Shown here: in pieces, positions 1 to 8,102 of the stretch
Numbering within the stretch: the stretch's first letter is position 1
Layout of the letters: each line of letters begins with the position of its first letter
Assembly: GCF_003014735.1 (NCBI RefSeq)
Contig: NZ_PYAX01000006.1
Span: 434,001-498,000, forward strand
Length of the DNA: 64,000 bases
Source of the DNA: Saccharothrix carnea
Lineage (GTDB): Bacteria; Actinomycetota; Actinomycetes; Mycobacteriales; Pseudonocardiaceae
Direction: 5' to 3'
Notes under the pieces: model-generated
The model's input: only the letters and a program-made list of their open reading frames with translations
Databases searched by the model: none
Told to the model about the DNA's origin: nothing
Made by a program: the position numbers and the translations under genes

Positions 1-1
1 G

Positions 2-781
2 TTGGCCCGCAAGCGCGGCAGCGACCCGGTGCACGAGGTGCGCGTGGCGTACGCGCGGTGGCTGCGCACGCAGGGCGGACCGGAGGTCACGCCGGACGGG
101 TGGCTGCTGGACGTGCCCGAGCTGCACGACCGGCGCGCGCCCGGCAACACGTGCCTGACCGCGTTGCGCTCGGGCGTGCTCGGCACGGTGGACACCCCGA
201 TCAACGACTCCAAGGGCTGCGGCGCGGTGATGCGGGCGGCACCGGTGGCGTTGTGGTCCGACGACGTGCGCGAGGTGTTCGACCTGGCCGCCGCGACCGG
301 CGCGCTGACCCACGGCCACCCCAGCGGCTACCTGTCGGCGGGCGTGCTGGCCGTGCTGGTGCAGCAGGTGCTGGCGGGCGTGGCGCTGCCCGCCGCGATC
401 GAGCAGGCCCGCGCCGAGCTGATCCGGTGGGACGGGCACGAGGAGCAGCTGGCCCTGCTCGACCTCGCCGTGGAGCTGGGCGTGGGCGGCGTGCGGCCGA
501 CGCCCGAGGTGATCGAGACGACGTTGGGCGGCGGGTGGGTCGGCGAGGAGGCGTTGGCGATCGCGGTGCTGACCGCGCTGGCCGCGCGCGACCTCGCGGA
601 CGGGCTGCTGCTCGCGGTCAACCACTCCGGGGACAGCGACTCGACCGGTGCGCTGTGCGGCAACCTGCTGGGCGCGCGGGACGGTGTCGAGGCCATCCCG
701 GCGCACTGGCTGGAGACGCTGGAGCTGCGGGACGTGGTGGAGCGCCTCGCCGACGACGCGGTGAGCGCGTTCGAGCGGTGA
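2..781 (+). CDS. ADP-ribosylglycohydrolase family protein, 5' truncated by window edge
   Basis: The visible 259 residues form the C-terminal part of an ADP-ribosylglycohydrolase (DraG/ARH fold), which removes ADP-ribose from proteins or small molecules using two Mg ions. The sequence NDSKGCGAVMR (about residues 67-77) and the late motif NHSGDSDSTGALCGNLLGA (about residues 208-226), which holds the acidic and serine/threonine metal ligands, are both typical of the family. The reading frame is open to the window edge, so the TTG at position 2 is probably not the true start and the N-terminal metal site is missing from view. Substrate is unknown. It is followed by a convergent aldo/keto reductase gene. 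Confidence 0.8.
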   Translation: MARKRGSDPVHEVRVAYARWLRTQGGPEVTPDGWLLDVPELHDRRAPGNTCLTALRSGVLGTVDTPINDSKGCGAVMRAAPVALWSDDVREVFDLAAATGALTHGHPSGYLSAGVLAVLVQQVLAGVALPAAIEQARAELIRWDGHEEQLALLDLAVELGVGGVRPTPEVIETTLGGGWVGEEALAIAVLTALAARDLADGLLLAVNHSGDSDSTGALCGNLLGARDGVEAIPAHWLETLELRDVVERLADDAVSAFER

Positions 782-803
782 CCGGACGGGCCGCCGCCCG
801 CGA

Positions 804-1805
804 TCAGCGGGAACGCCTCACGAACTGGGGAAGGCGCTGCAAGGCGTACGGATAGGGCAACGGCCGGCTGCTGACCTCGGTCAGCCGCTCCACGTGGGCG
901 TCGTCGAGTGACCAGCCGGCGGCACCGAGGTTGTCCTGGAGCTGGTCCGGCGTCCGGACCCCGATGATCGGACCGGTCACCCCGGGTTGCTGGAGCAGCC
1001 AGCGCAGGGCGACCTGGGACGGCGTCCTCCCGACCTCGGCGGCGACGGCCGAGACCGCCTCCACGACCTGCCAGGTGCCCTCGCTCGCGTCGTCGTGCAC
1101 CGACTGCCGCCGGTCACCCAGCCTGGTGCCTGCCGGTGCCTCGGTCATCTCCCGGGTGTACTTGCCGGTCAGCCACCCGCCGCCGAGCGGGCTCCACGGG
1201 ATCAGGCCGAGGCCCTCGTTGCGGCAGATCGGCAGCAGTTCGAGTTCCGCGTCGCGTTCGAGCAGGTTGTAGAGCGGTTGCAGGCTGACGAACGGCTCCC
1301 ACCCGTGCTGTCGGGCCAGGTCGATCGACTTCTGCAACTGCCACCCGGTGTAGTTGCTGGCACCGACGAAGCGCACCTTGCCGCTGGTGACCAGTCGGTC
1401 GAGGGTGGACAGCGTCTCCTCGATCGGGGTGGCGTCGTCGAAGACGTGGATCTGGTACAGGTCGATGTAGTCGGTGCCGAGCCGGCGGAGACTCGCCTCG
1501 ACGGCCCGCACCAGGTGCTTGCGGCCGGCGCCGTTCACCGGTGCGCCGGCGGCCATCTCCCCGTACGCCTTGGTGGCGATCACCAGGTCGTCGCGGTCGT
1601 GCGAGCGCAGCCAGCTGCCGATGATCCGCTCCGAACCGCCGAACTGGTAGGTGTCGGCGGTGTCGATGAAGGTGCCCCCGGCGGCGGTGAACTCGCCGAG
1701 GATCCGGTGGGCGGTCGGCTCGTCGGTCTGGCTGCCGAACGTCATGGTGCCGAGCGCGAGTTCGCTGACCTCGAGGCCCGTGCTCCCGAGGAATCGTCGT
1801 TGCAT
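804..1805 (-). CDS. Aldo/keto reductase
   Basis: This 333-residue protein is an NADPH-dependent aldo/keto reductase with a full-length TIM barrel. It opens with the family start [19 protein letters not shown] and shows the catalytic tetrad region: DTADTY (Asp and Tyr), a Lys in VIATKAYG, and a His in LYQIHVFDD. The C-terminal cofactor region [15 protein letters not shown] is also present. I chose the ATG at 1805; the frame is open 14 codons further upstream, but that stretch does not look like the family. Substrate cannot be told from sequence. It is divergent from the PadR gene at 1938, so it could be a PadR target, which is inference only. Confidence 0.85.
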   Translation of the reverse strand: MQRRFLGSTGLEVSELALGTMTFGSQTDEPTAHRILGEFTAAGGTFIDTADTYQFGGSERIIGSWLRSHDRDDLVIATKAYGEMAAGAPVNGAGRKHLVRAVEASLRRLGTDYIDLYQIHVFDDATPIEETLSTLDRLVTSGKVRFVGASNYTGWQLQKSIDLARQHGWEPFVSLQPLYNLLERDAELELLPICRNEGLGLIPWSPLGGGWLTGKYTREMTEAPAGTRLGDRRQSVHDDASEGTWQVVEAVSAVAAEVGRTPSQVALRWLLQQPGVTGPIIGVRTPDQLQDNLGAAGWSLDDAHVERLTEVSSRPLPYPYALQRLPQFVRRSR

Positions 1806-1901
1806 GGGTCGAACAGTAGGCACGGTCGCGGCCGGGGACCGGGCCAATTCGCCGCGGAGATCCCGCGCCGATCCGCCGCTGGGCGAGCCGGGACAGGAGC
1901 C

Positions 1902-1931
1902 TGGACACGCCTTAACCTACATAGGTAGGCT
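1902..1931 (+). promoter_or_regulatory. Leaderless-type promoter with dyad for the PadR gene
   Basis: A TGGACA box at 1902-1907 is followed after 18 bp by TAGGCT at 1926-1931, six bases before the GTG start at 1938. Between them lies the dyad CCTAC-ATAG-GTAGG at 1916-1929, with perfect 5-bp arms overlapping the -10 box. This arrangement fits an autorepressed PadR promoter that gives a leaderless transcript. It is predicted from sequence only. Confidence 0.5.
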
Positions 1932-1937
1932 AGAGGC

Positions 1938-2261
1938 GTGGAACCACTCGGACGCATCGGCCGGGCCACCGTCGACGTGCTGGCCGTGCTGCTCGACAGC
2001 GACCAGCCGCGCTGGGGCCTGGAGATCATCAAGCTGACCGGGCGACCGTCCGGCAGCGTCTACCCCCTGCTCGACCGCCTGGAACGGGCCGGGTGGGTCA
2101 CGTCGTCCTGGGACGACGACAGCGAACGCCGCGGCCCGCGCCGCCGGATGTACGTGCTCACGCCCGGAGGCGCCCAGGAGGCGACCAAGGTGTGCGCGAA
2201 GGCCGGCGGTCGGGCGAAGGCCGGGACCGCGCCCACCACCCGACCGGAGGTCGCCCGATGA
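1938..2261 (+). CDS. PadR family transcriptional regulator
   Basis: This is a 107-residue winged-helix regulator of the PadR family, usually ligand-responsive repressors of efflux, stress or phenolic-acid genes. The helix-turn-helix spans about residues 9-65, with the family-typical stretch RPSGSVYPLLDRLERAGWV for the recognition helix and wing approach, followed by the wing RGPRRRMYVLTPGG. It is a short, single-domain type lacking the long C-terminal dimerisation helices. The GTG start sits six bases after a TAGGCT box and over a small dyad, suggesting autoregulation. Its stop overlaps the next gene as ATGA, so the two are translationally coupled, as often seen for PadR regulators and their membrane partners. 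Confidence 0.85.
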   Translation: MEPLGRIGRATVDVLAVLLDSDQPRWGLEIIKLTGRPSGSVYPLLDRLERAGWVTSSWDDDSERRGPRRRMYVLTPGGAQEATKVCAKAGGRAKAGTAPTTRPEVAR

Positions 2262-2569
2262 ACCGACTCGTGACCCGACTCGCGCTGGCCGTGGTCGCCG
2301 CCGCCGCCGCACGGCTGCCCCGCGGGCAAAGGGACCGTTACCTGGAGCAGTGGCGTGCCGATGTCGAAGGCGCGCGGGAACTGGGCCTCAACCCGCTCGG
2401 CGTGGCGTTCGGCGCGGCCCGCATCGCGAAGCGGGAGCGCGGGCCCGTGCTGCTGCCGATCGGTCCGCTGGCGCTGGCCCTGCGGCTGCGCGAGAGCACG
2501 AACATCGGCGCCGTGCTGGCCGTGATGGTGCTGGCGAACCTCGGCGGAGCGATCCTGCTGGTCGTGTAG
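2258..2569 (+). CDS. Small membrane-associated protein coupled to PadR
   Basis: The product has 103 residues and starts at the ATG that overlaps the PadR stop codon. It has a hydrophobic N-terminal segment (about residues 4-18), a charged middle with RGQRDRYLEQWRADVEGARELG, and a hydrophobic C-terminal segment (about residues 82-103, ending LGGAILLVV). I do not recognise a characterised function. The RDRYLEQWRADVEGA stretch occurs in small actinobacterial membrane proteins next to PadR genes (recalled, not searched). The overlap implies it is the immediate target or partner of the regulator. It converges on a DUF4229 gene only 5 bases away. Confidence 0.65.
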   Translation: MNRLVTRLALAVVAAAAARLPRGQRDRYLEQWRADVEGARELGLNPLGVAFGAARIAKRERGPVLLPIGPLALALRLRESTNIGAVLAVMVLANLGGAILLVV

Positions 2570-2574
2570 CGGGG

Positions 2575-2832
2575 CTAGGCGGCGTCGCCGCGCAACTGGG
2601 CGCGGAGCTTCTCGCGCTCGGCACGCCGCACGGCCTGCTTCTCCTCCAGCCCCTGCGCGACCCGCGTGCGCAACCCGCTGAACACGAACAGCGACAGCGG
2701 CAGCGCCACCACCACGCCCACGGCGAGGGCGACCAGCAGCGGCACGTTCACGAGCACGAGCAGCGCGGTGACCGCGGCGACCATGCCGAGGCGCGCGCCG
2801 ACGTAGAGCGTCACATCACGACCCAGGTGCAC
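2575..2832 (-). CDS. DUF4229 family membrane protein
   Basis: This 85-residue protein has two closely spaced membrane segments (about residues 14-30 and 32-52) and a charged, probably coiled-coil C-terminus with AEREKLRAQLRGDAA. Size, layout and the central SLFVFSGLRTRVAQGLEEK match the DUF4229 family of Actinobacteria, whose function is not established. It lies 10 bases downstream of the Lrp/AsnC gene and is probably in its operon. No catalytic residues are visible. Confidence 0.75.
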   Translation of the reverse strand: MHLGRDVTLYVGARLGMVAAVTALLVLVNVPLLVALAVGVVVALPLSLFVFSGLRTRVAQGLEEKQAVRRAEREKLRAQLRGDAA

Positions 2833-2842
2833 GTCAACCAGG

Positions 2843-3310
2843 TTACGCGTCGCCCGCCGGGCCGGCCGCCGCGGTGTTCGGACGACCCTCGAACCGGGTG
2901 GACAGCACGACCGTGGTGCGCGTGCGCGCGACGCCCTGGATGCGGCGCAGCCGGCCGAGCGAGCGCTCCAGGTCGTCCACCGTGGCGACCCGGACCTTCA
3001 CGATGAACGACTCGTCGCCCGCCACCCGGTAGCACGACTCGACCTCGACCAGCTCGGCCAGCGCGAGGGCCAGCTCGTCGTCGTCCGCGGTGTCGGTGGG
3101 GTGGATGCTGACCAGCGCGGTCACGCCGAGGCCGACGGCGCTCGGGTCGACCACGGCGTGGTAGCCGACGATGACGCCGGTGGCTTCGAGCTTGCCGACC
3201 CGTTCGTGCACGGCGGAGGCCGAGAGGCCCACCTTGCGGCCCAGGTCGGCGTAGGTGGCCCGGCCGTTCTCCCGCAGGGCGGCGATGATCTGGCGATCAA
3301 GAGCGTCCAC
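2843..3310 (-). CDS. Lrp/AsnC family transcriptional regulator
   Basis: A 155-residue regulator of the leucine-responsive (feast/famine) family. Residues 1-60 hold the AsnC-type helix-turn-helix, with LDRQIIAALRENGRATYADL and LSASAVHERVGKLEATGVI, the classic DNA-binding signature. Residues 65-140 form the RAM ligand-binding and oligomerisation domain. Such proteins usually respond to an amino acid and control amino-acid metabolism or transport genes. It starts with ATG and is followed after 10 bases by the DUF4229 gene. Upstream it is divergent from the BldC-like gene. The ligand cannot be predicted. Confidence 0.88.
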   Translation of the reverse strand: MDALDRQIIAALRENGRATYADLGRKVGLSASAVHERVGKLEATGVIVGYHAVVDPSAVGLGVTALVSIHPTDTADDDELALALAELVEVESCYRVAGDESFIVKVRVATVDDLERSLGRLRRIQGVARTRTTVVLSTRFEGRPNTAAAGPAGDA

Positions 3311-3476
3311 CGGTCACAGGGTAGGCCCACGGACCTGCCCGGAAGAAAGGCGGTGATGTCCGAACCGCGCGCTTCGTCCCTTACTACCTCTTTACCATCA
3401 CCCAAGCGTTCGAGTACCCGATGGGTGGGGTGCCACCATGCGTCCGGTACGTCTGTTCACCATCGGGGAGGATGCC

Positions 3477-3695
3477 GTGACCGTGACGCAGGGACATCAG
3501 GGGGAACGCCTGCTGACGCCGGGCGAGGTCGCGAACTTGTTCCGGGTCGACCCGAAGACGGTCACCCGCTGGGCCACCGCGGGCCGGATCGGCTCGATCC
3601 GCACGCCGGGCGGCCACCGCAGGTTCCGCGAGTCCGAGGTGCAGCAGCTGTTGTCCCAGCTGACCACGGAGGCGACCGAACCCGTCCGGCACTGA
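3477..3695 (+). CDS. bldC: BldC-like MerR-type DNA-binding protein
   Basis: This 72-residue protein consists almost entirely of a winged MerR-type helix-turn-helix without an effector domain: LLTPGEVANLFRVDPKTVTR, then WATAGRIGSIRTPGGHRRFR, then a short terminal helix. This matches BldC, a small Streptomyces developmental regulator that binds direct repeats cooperatively and times entry into development. I placed the start at GTG 3477 because GGGGAGG lies about six bases upstream; the frame is open from 3438. The symbol is by resemblance; actinomycetes can carry several BldC-like genes and orthology was not tested. Confidence 0.78.
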   Translation: MTVTQGHQGERLLTPGEVANLFRVDPKTVTRWATAGRIGSIRTPGGHRRFRESEVQQLLSQLTTEATEPVRH

Positions 3696-3747
3696 CGACG
3701 CACACCTCCTGGACACGGGTAACCTCGTGGCAAAGGAGGTGGCGACC

Positions 3748-3927
3748 ATGCTCTACCTGCTCGCGGTGATCGGTGCGCTCACCATCGCCGTGCTGCTGTG
3801 GCGTGCGTTCGGGCCGGACCGGGTCGATACCGCCCCCAGTCGTCGTGTCGTGGCACCGGACGACGACCCCGACTTCCTGCGCAAGCTCGGTGAGCAGCGC
3901 AAGAAGAAGCCGGACGACGAGGAGTGA
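3748..3927 (+). CDS. Small single-span membrane protein
   Basis: A 59-residue protein with one N-terminal membrane helix (residues 1-19, LYLLAVIGALTIAVLLWRAF) and a charged cytoplasmic tail rich in Asp, Arg and Lys, ending KKPDDEE. The ATG at 3748 is preceded by a near-ideal AAGGAGGT with 8-base spacing, which is strong support that it is translated. I do not recognise a family. It lies 52 bases after the BldC-like gene on the same strand and is followed by a clear terminator hairpin. Confidence 0.65.
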   Translation: MLYLLAVIGALTIAVLLWRAFGPDRVDTAPSRRVVAPDDDPDFLRKLGEQRKKKPDDEE

Positions 3928-3937
3928 CGCCAACGGA

Positions 3938-3958
3938 GGGGCCTCAGCCCGAGGCCCC
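3938..3958. terminator. Terminator hairpin between convergent genes
   Basis: GGGGCCTC (3938-3945) and GAGGCCCC (3951-3958) form a perfect 8-bp stem with a five-base AGCCC loop, just after the stop of the small membrane protein at 3927 and before the stop of the convergent MinD-like gene at 3991. There is no long T run, which is usual in high-GC actinomycetes. It could act in both directions. Confidence 0.7.
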
Positions 3959-3990
3959 CTCGTCCTGACCGACGTCCCCGGTCGTCCGGG

Positions 3991-5406
3991 TCAGTTGTTC
4001 GGGAAGTCGTCGGCCACGGTGGCGGCGAGTTCCAGCAGTGCCAACCGGGTGTCCGGGGCGAGCTTGTCCAGCTCGATCTCCGCGCCCTCTTCCAGGTGCG
4101 TGTCGAACGGGATGCGCACCACGGCGCGGCAGCGCTGGGCGAAGTGCGCGGCCAGCTTGTCCAGGTCGACCTTGCCCGAGCCCGGCCGCACCGAGTTGAT
4201 CACCGCGACGGACTTCGCGACCAGGTCGCGGTAGCCGTGGGCGTCGAGCCAGTCCAGCGTCGCCGCCGAGGTCTGCGCGCCGTCCACCGAGCCCGACGAG
4301 ACCAGCACCAGCGAGTCGGCCTGGTCGAGCACGCCCTTCATGGCCGAGTGCATCAAGCCGGTGCCGCAGTCGGTGAGCACGATGTTGTAGAACAGCTCCA
4401 GCAACGAGACCGTGCGCAGGTAGTCCTGGTCGCTGAACGCCTCCGACACGGCCGGGTCCTGCTCGGACGCCAGCACTTCGAGGCGGCTGGGCGACTGCGA
4501 GGTGTACGCGCGCACGTCGCTGTACCGGGTGATCTTCGAGGCGTCGCGCAGCAGGTGCCGCACGGTCGCCGTGGTCTCCCGCGGCACCTTCAGCGCCAGC
4601 GTGCCGCGGTCGGGGTTGGCGTCGACGGCGATGACCCGGTCGCCGCGCAGCGAGGAGAACGTCGAGCCGAGCGTGGTCGTCGTCGTGGTCTTGCCGACGC
4701 CGCCCTTCAGGCTCAGCATCGCGATCTTGTAGCAGCCGCGCAGCGGCTGGTTGATCCGCGCGATCAGCTCACGCCGGCGGAGGTCGGCCGGGCTCTCGCC
4801 GAGGTTCACCAGGCCGCCGGTGACCGAGTGCAGGGTCTTGCGCCAGCCCGACTGCGGTGGCCGCTTCGCGCGCTTGATCAGCTGCTGCGAGGAGACGTCG
4901 TTGGCGTTGGCCCGCTGGGCCTGCTGCGGCGGCTGGGGCTGGACGCTCTGCGGGAAGTTGTTGGGGAAACCGCCCTGGTACTGGTGCGGCCCCGACTGGC
5001 CCGGGTGGGGGTACGGACCGGACTGGCCGCCCGAGACCTGGTAGGCGCCGGATTGCCCGCCGGACACCTGGTAACCGCCCGACTGGCCGCCCGAGACCTG
5101 GTAGCCACCCGACTGCCCGCCCGCGACCTGGTAACCGCCCGACTGGCCGCCGGAGACCTGGTACGGCCCGGATTGCTGGCCCGGCACCGGGTACTGACCC
5201 GACTGCGCCGGGAACCCGCCGGACGGCGGTCCGGTCACCGGGCCGGACGTCGACGGGTCGAGGTAGACGGTCTGGGGGTCGACGTACTGGGCTCCCGACC
5301 CCGGCTCGACCTGGTAGCCGCCCGACTGGGTCGGGTTGGGCTGCTGCCCTTCCGCTCCGGCCGGCTGCTGCCACGACGGCTCAGGATTCTCGTAGCGACC
5401 GGTCAC
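3991..5406 (-). CDS. MinD/ParA-like ATPase with Gly/Gln/Tyr repeat N-terminus
   Basis: The protein has 471 residues in two parts. Residues 1-185 are low complexity, rich in Gly, Gln, Pro, Ser and Tyr, and contain five decapeptide repeats of the form GGQSGGYQVS (about residues 79-130). Residues 225-471 form a SIMIBI-class P-loop ATPase with the deviant Walker A motif KGGVGKTT (234-241), a switch I Asp in VIAVDANPDRG and the LTDCGTG Walker B region. In mycobacteria, proteins of this layout (EspI-like) sit with type VII secretion genes, but no such genes are visible here. The GTG start at 5406 is chosen because GGGAGGA lies nine bases upstream. A role in polar or septal positioning is inference. 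Confidence 0.8.
   Translation of the reverse strand: MTGRYENPEPSWQQPAGAEGQQPNPTQSGGYQVEPGSGAQYVDPQTVYLDPSTSGPVTGPPSGGFPAQSGQYPVPGQQSGPYQVSGGQSGGYQVAGGQSGGYQVSGGQSGGYQVSGGQSGAYQVSGGQSGPYPHPGQSGPHQYQGGFPNNFPQSVQPQPPQQAQRANANDVSSQQLIKRAKRPPQSGWRKTLHSVTGGLVNLGESPADLRRRELIARINQPLRGCYKIAMLSLKGGVGKTTTTTTLGSTFSSLRGDRVIAVDANPDRGTLALKVPRETTATVRHLLRDASKITRYSDVRAYTSQSPSRLEVLASEQDPAVSEAFSDQDYLRTVSLLELFYNIVLTDCGTGLMHSAMKGVLDQADSLVLVSSGSVDGAQTSAATLDWLDAHGYRDLVAKSVAVINSVRPGSGKVDLDKLAAHFAQRCRAVVRIPFDTHLEEGAEIELDKLAPDTRLALLELAATVADDFPNN
5017..5172 (-). repeat. Five tandem 30-bp coding repeats in the MinD-like gene
   Basis: The DNA encodes five adjacent decapeptides, SG(P/G/A)YQV(S/A)GGQ, each 30 bp, nearly identical at DNA level. 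Such coding repeats commonly change copy number between strains. The repeated part is in the disordered N-terminal tail, not the ATPase domain. Confidence 0.8.
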
Positions 5407-5562
5407 CGCTGGGGTCCTCCCTGAGCAAGCGGATCGAGACCTCCCCGACCTCACGCGTTCGACGGTAGTCGGCGAGCAGTGGTTCCACGACACTGGGTGC
5501 GCGCTGGACCGGCGGAATCCCGGGCAGGTCGGCGGGCACCGCGCACCCGTTGGTCTACGGGA

Positions 5563-6507
5563 TCAGCCGACGCCGGCGTACGAGTGCAATCCAGTCGTTA
5601 CGAGGTTGATGAAGAACAGGTTGAACACGGTCAGCGCGAAGCCGAGCGAGTTGATCCAGGCGGCGGGCCTGCCGCGCCACCCCGCCGTCGCCCGCGCGTG
5701 CAGGTAGGCCGCGAACACCACCCACGAGACGAACGCCACGGTCTCCTTGGGGTCCCAGCCCCAGAACCGACCCCACGCCGCCTCGGCCCAGATCGCGCCG
5801 CAGATGATGCCGATGGTGAACAGCGGGAACGCGAACACCGTGCTGCGGTAGGCGAGCCGGTCCAGCACGTCGGCGTCGGGCAGCTTGGTGAACCGCGCCC
5901 GGCCCGAGGTCTTCAGCAGGTACAGCACGCTGGCCACGCCGGGCACCAGCAGCACGCCGCTGGACACCGAGATCACCGACACGTGCACCACGAGCCAGTA
6001 CGACTGCAACGCGGGCTGCACGGGGGCGGCGTCGGCGTAGAGCACCGTGCCGCCGAGGAACATCAGGATCACGATCGGCACGAGCACGAAACCGCCGAGC
6101 TTGCGCACGTCGAACGTGCGCGAGAGCACCAGCCACGTGACGACTGCGGCGAGCGTGAGGAGCGAGCCGTACTCGTACATGTTGCCCCACGGCGCGCGTT
6201 CGGTCGCGAAACCGCGCAGCACCAGCGAAGTCGCCTGCAGCAGCGCGCCGAGGACGGTGAGCGCCGCGCCCATGCGGCCGAGGCGTTCGGCGCGGGACCG
6301 CCGTTCCGGCTGGGCGACCAGGCCGGGCGTCCACGTGCCGTCAGCCTGCTTGCCGCCCGCCGCGACGGCACCGGCCAGTTCCCGTGCCTTGGCGGGCCGG
6401 GCGAACGCGGCCTCGCACAGGTACAGCACGGCGGCGAAGAAGTAGATCGCCACGGCCGCGCCGTAGGTCCAGTCGCTGTAGGTCGCCAGGGTCGCGTTGA
6501 CCGGCAT
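5563..6507 (-). CDS. ccsB: Cytochrome c biogenesis protein CcsB (ResC)
   Basis: A 314-residue integral membrane protein of the CcsA/ResC family, which with ResB forms the system II heme exporter and ligase that attaches heme to apocytochrome c outside the membrane. About eight membrane helices are apparent. The WWD-type heme-handling motif appears late as RFWGWDPKETVAFVSW, and conserved His residues are present (LVVHVSVIS, YLHARAT and GLHSYAGVG). A Pro/Lys-rich loop at about residues 45-70 is typical of actinobacterial forms. Its start and the resB stop meet at 6507, so the two are co-translated in the ccdA-resB-ccsB operon. Confidence 0.92.
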   Translation of the reverse strand: MPVNATLATYSDWTYGAAVAIYFFAAVLYLCEAAFARPAKARELAGAVAAGGKQADGTWTPGLVAQPERRSRAERLGRMGAALTVLGALLQATSLVLRGFATERAPWGNMYEYGSLLTLAAVVTWLVLSRTFDVRKLGGFVLVPIVILMFLGGTVLYADAAPVQPALQSYWLVVHVSVISVSSGVLLVPGVASVLYLLKTSGRARFTKLPDADVLDRLAYRSTVFAFPLFTIGIICGAIWAEAAWGRFWGWDPKETVAFVSWVVFAAYLHARATAGWRGRPAAWINSLGFALTVFNLFFINLVTTGLHSYAGVG

Positions 6508-8102
6508 CAGCTGTCCTCCTTGTCAGCGCGAACGGCAAGCGCGTCGGCAGGCCTGTCGGCGGGTTCGGCGCGGTCGGCGAGCAGGTCGCGGGACAGGGCG
6601 GTGAACTCCTCGCCGTACCCGGCCTGGTCGGTGCGCGCGAGGCCGCCGACCTCGACCACGGTACGCCCGTCCTCCTGCGGCGTCGCCCGCACCCACACGC
6701 GGCGGCGCTTGATGCTCAACGAGACGGCCAGACCCAGGATGACCAGCACCGAGAACAGCAGCACCCACACCTGGGTCGGGTCGTGCGACACCTGCAGCGA
6801 CACCCAGTCGCGCACGCCGTCGAAGCGGATCACGGTGCCGTCGTCCAGGGTGAGCTGCTCGCCCTGCGTGAGGTTCTGCCGGGCGACCTTGGTGAGCTTG
6901 CCGTCCTGCACCATCTTCTGGTCGATGGAGAAGATGGACTGGCCGCGGCCGGAGTCGGTGCCGAGGTCGCCGCGGTAGACGTCGATCGCGACCGCCGGGT
7001 CGTTCGCGGCGGGGAACGCGGAGTCCAGCAGCTCGCCCTGGAACACGGCGGTCGGCGCGAGCAGGCCGGTGATCGCGAGCTGGCTCTTGCGGCGCTGCTC
7101 GGCGTCGGGCACGTTCGGCGGGTCGAACTTGGTGGCGCCTTCGGAGGCGAGCGTGACCTGGTTGACCGGGCGCCACTGGGTCGCGCCGGTGCGGGTCTCG
7201 CCGTTGGGGAAGGTGACCGTGAACAGCGGCGTGTAGCCGTGGCCGAGGAGGTAGAGGCGGTCGCCCGCGGTGCGCAGCGGGCTGTTGACCTCCAGCGGGT
7301 ACGGCCGCCAGGTGCCGTTCTCCAGGTCCGCGCCGGACTGGTAGTGGATGGCCGCGTGGAAGCTCTCCGCCTGGCCGTTGTGCAGGTACGTGGCGTCGAA
7401 GTCGTCGACCCGCACGCAGAACTGGTTGAGCCGCGTGCCGTCCACGCGCAGCCCCGGGCGGAACGTGTCGTAGTTGTAGACGCCAGAGTTGCAGAACTGG
7501 CCGCCGTTGGCCTGCACGATGACCTGGCCCTCGTACCCGAGCATCTTGCCCAGCGCGAACGCGATCAGCAGGCCGAGCAGGGAGAAGTGGAACACCAGGT
7601 TGCCGGTCTCGCGCAGGAAGCCGCGTTCGGCGCTGATCGTGCGGGCGCCGTCCGGCTCGTCGCGGGTGACCGTGCGCCAGCCCTTCAGCCGGCGTTCGGC
7701 CCGCTCGATGACGTCCCGGGGTGACGCGGTCGTGCCGGCCGACGCGTGGTGCGGCATGCGGGCCAGGTTGCGCGGCGTGAGCACCGGCTTGGCCCGCATC
7801 TGCTTGAAGTACTCCCAGGTGCGCGGGAGCAGGCAGCCCACCAGGGACACGAACAGCAGCACGTAGATCGCGGAGAACCAGAAGCTCGCGTAGACGTCGA
7901 AGAACTGCAACCGGTCCAGGAACCGACCCCACCAGCCGTTGTCGGCGATGTACTCGTCGACCTTGAACGAGTTCAGCGAGCGCTGCGGCAGCAACGCGCC
8001 GGGCATCGCGCCGAGGGCGAGCAGGAACAGCAGGGTCAACGCGGTGCGCATGGCCGTCAGGCCGCGCCACGTGTTGCGCAGGAAGGCGAGGGCGGTGCGC
8101 AC
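6507..8102 (-). CDS. resB: Cytochrome c biogenesis protein ResB
   Basis: This 531-residue membrane protein is ResB, the partner of CcsB in system II cytochrome c maturation. It has three N-terminal membrane helices (one with ALTLLFLLALGAMPGALLPQ), a large extracytoplasmic domain containing Cys residues (GGQFCNSGVYNYD and LNQFCVRVDD), and a final helix (VWVLLFSVLVILGLAVSLSI) followed by a basic cytoplasmic tail. The frame is open much further upstream, antisense-like into ccdA, but the GTG at 8102 overlaps the ccdA stop as TAGTG and gives the usual family length, so I place the start there. Confidence 0.9.
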   Translation of the reverse strand: MRTALAFLRNTWRGLTAMRTALTLLFLLALGAMPGALLPQRSLNSFKVDEYIADNGWWGRFLDRLQFFDVYASFWFSAIYVLLFVSLVGCLLPRTWEYFKQMRAKPVLTPRNLARMPHHASAGTTASPRDVIERAERRLKGWRTVTRDEPDGARTISAERGFLRETGNLVFHFSLLGLLIAFALGKMLGYEGQVIVQANGGQFCNSGVYNYDTFRPGLRVDGTRLNQFCVRVDDFDATYLHNGQAESFHAAIHYQSGADLENGTWRPYPLEVNSPLRTAGDRLYLLGHGYTPLFTVTFPNGETRTGATQWRPVNQVTLASEGATKFDPPNVPDAEQRRKSQLAITGLLAPTAVFQGELLDSAFPAANDPAVAIDVYRGDLGTDSGRGQSIFSIDQKMVQDGKLTKVARQNLTQGEQLTLDDGTVIRFDGVRDWVSLQVSHDPTQVWVLLFSVLVILGLAVSLSIKRRRVWVRATPQEDGRTVVEVGGLARTDQAGYGEEFTALSRDLLADRAEPADRPADALAVRADKEDS

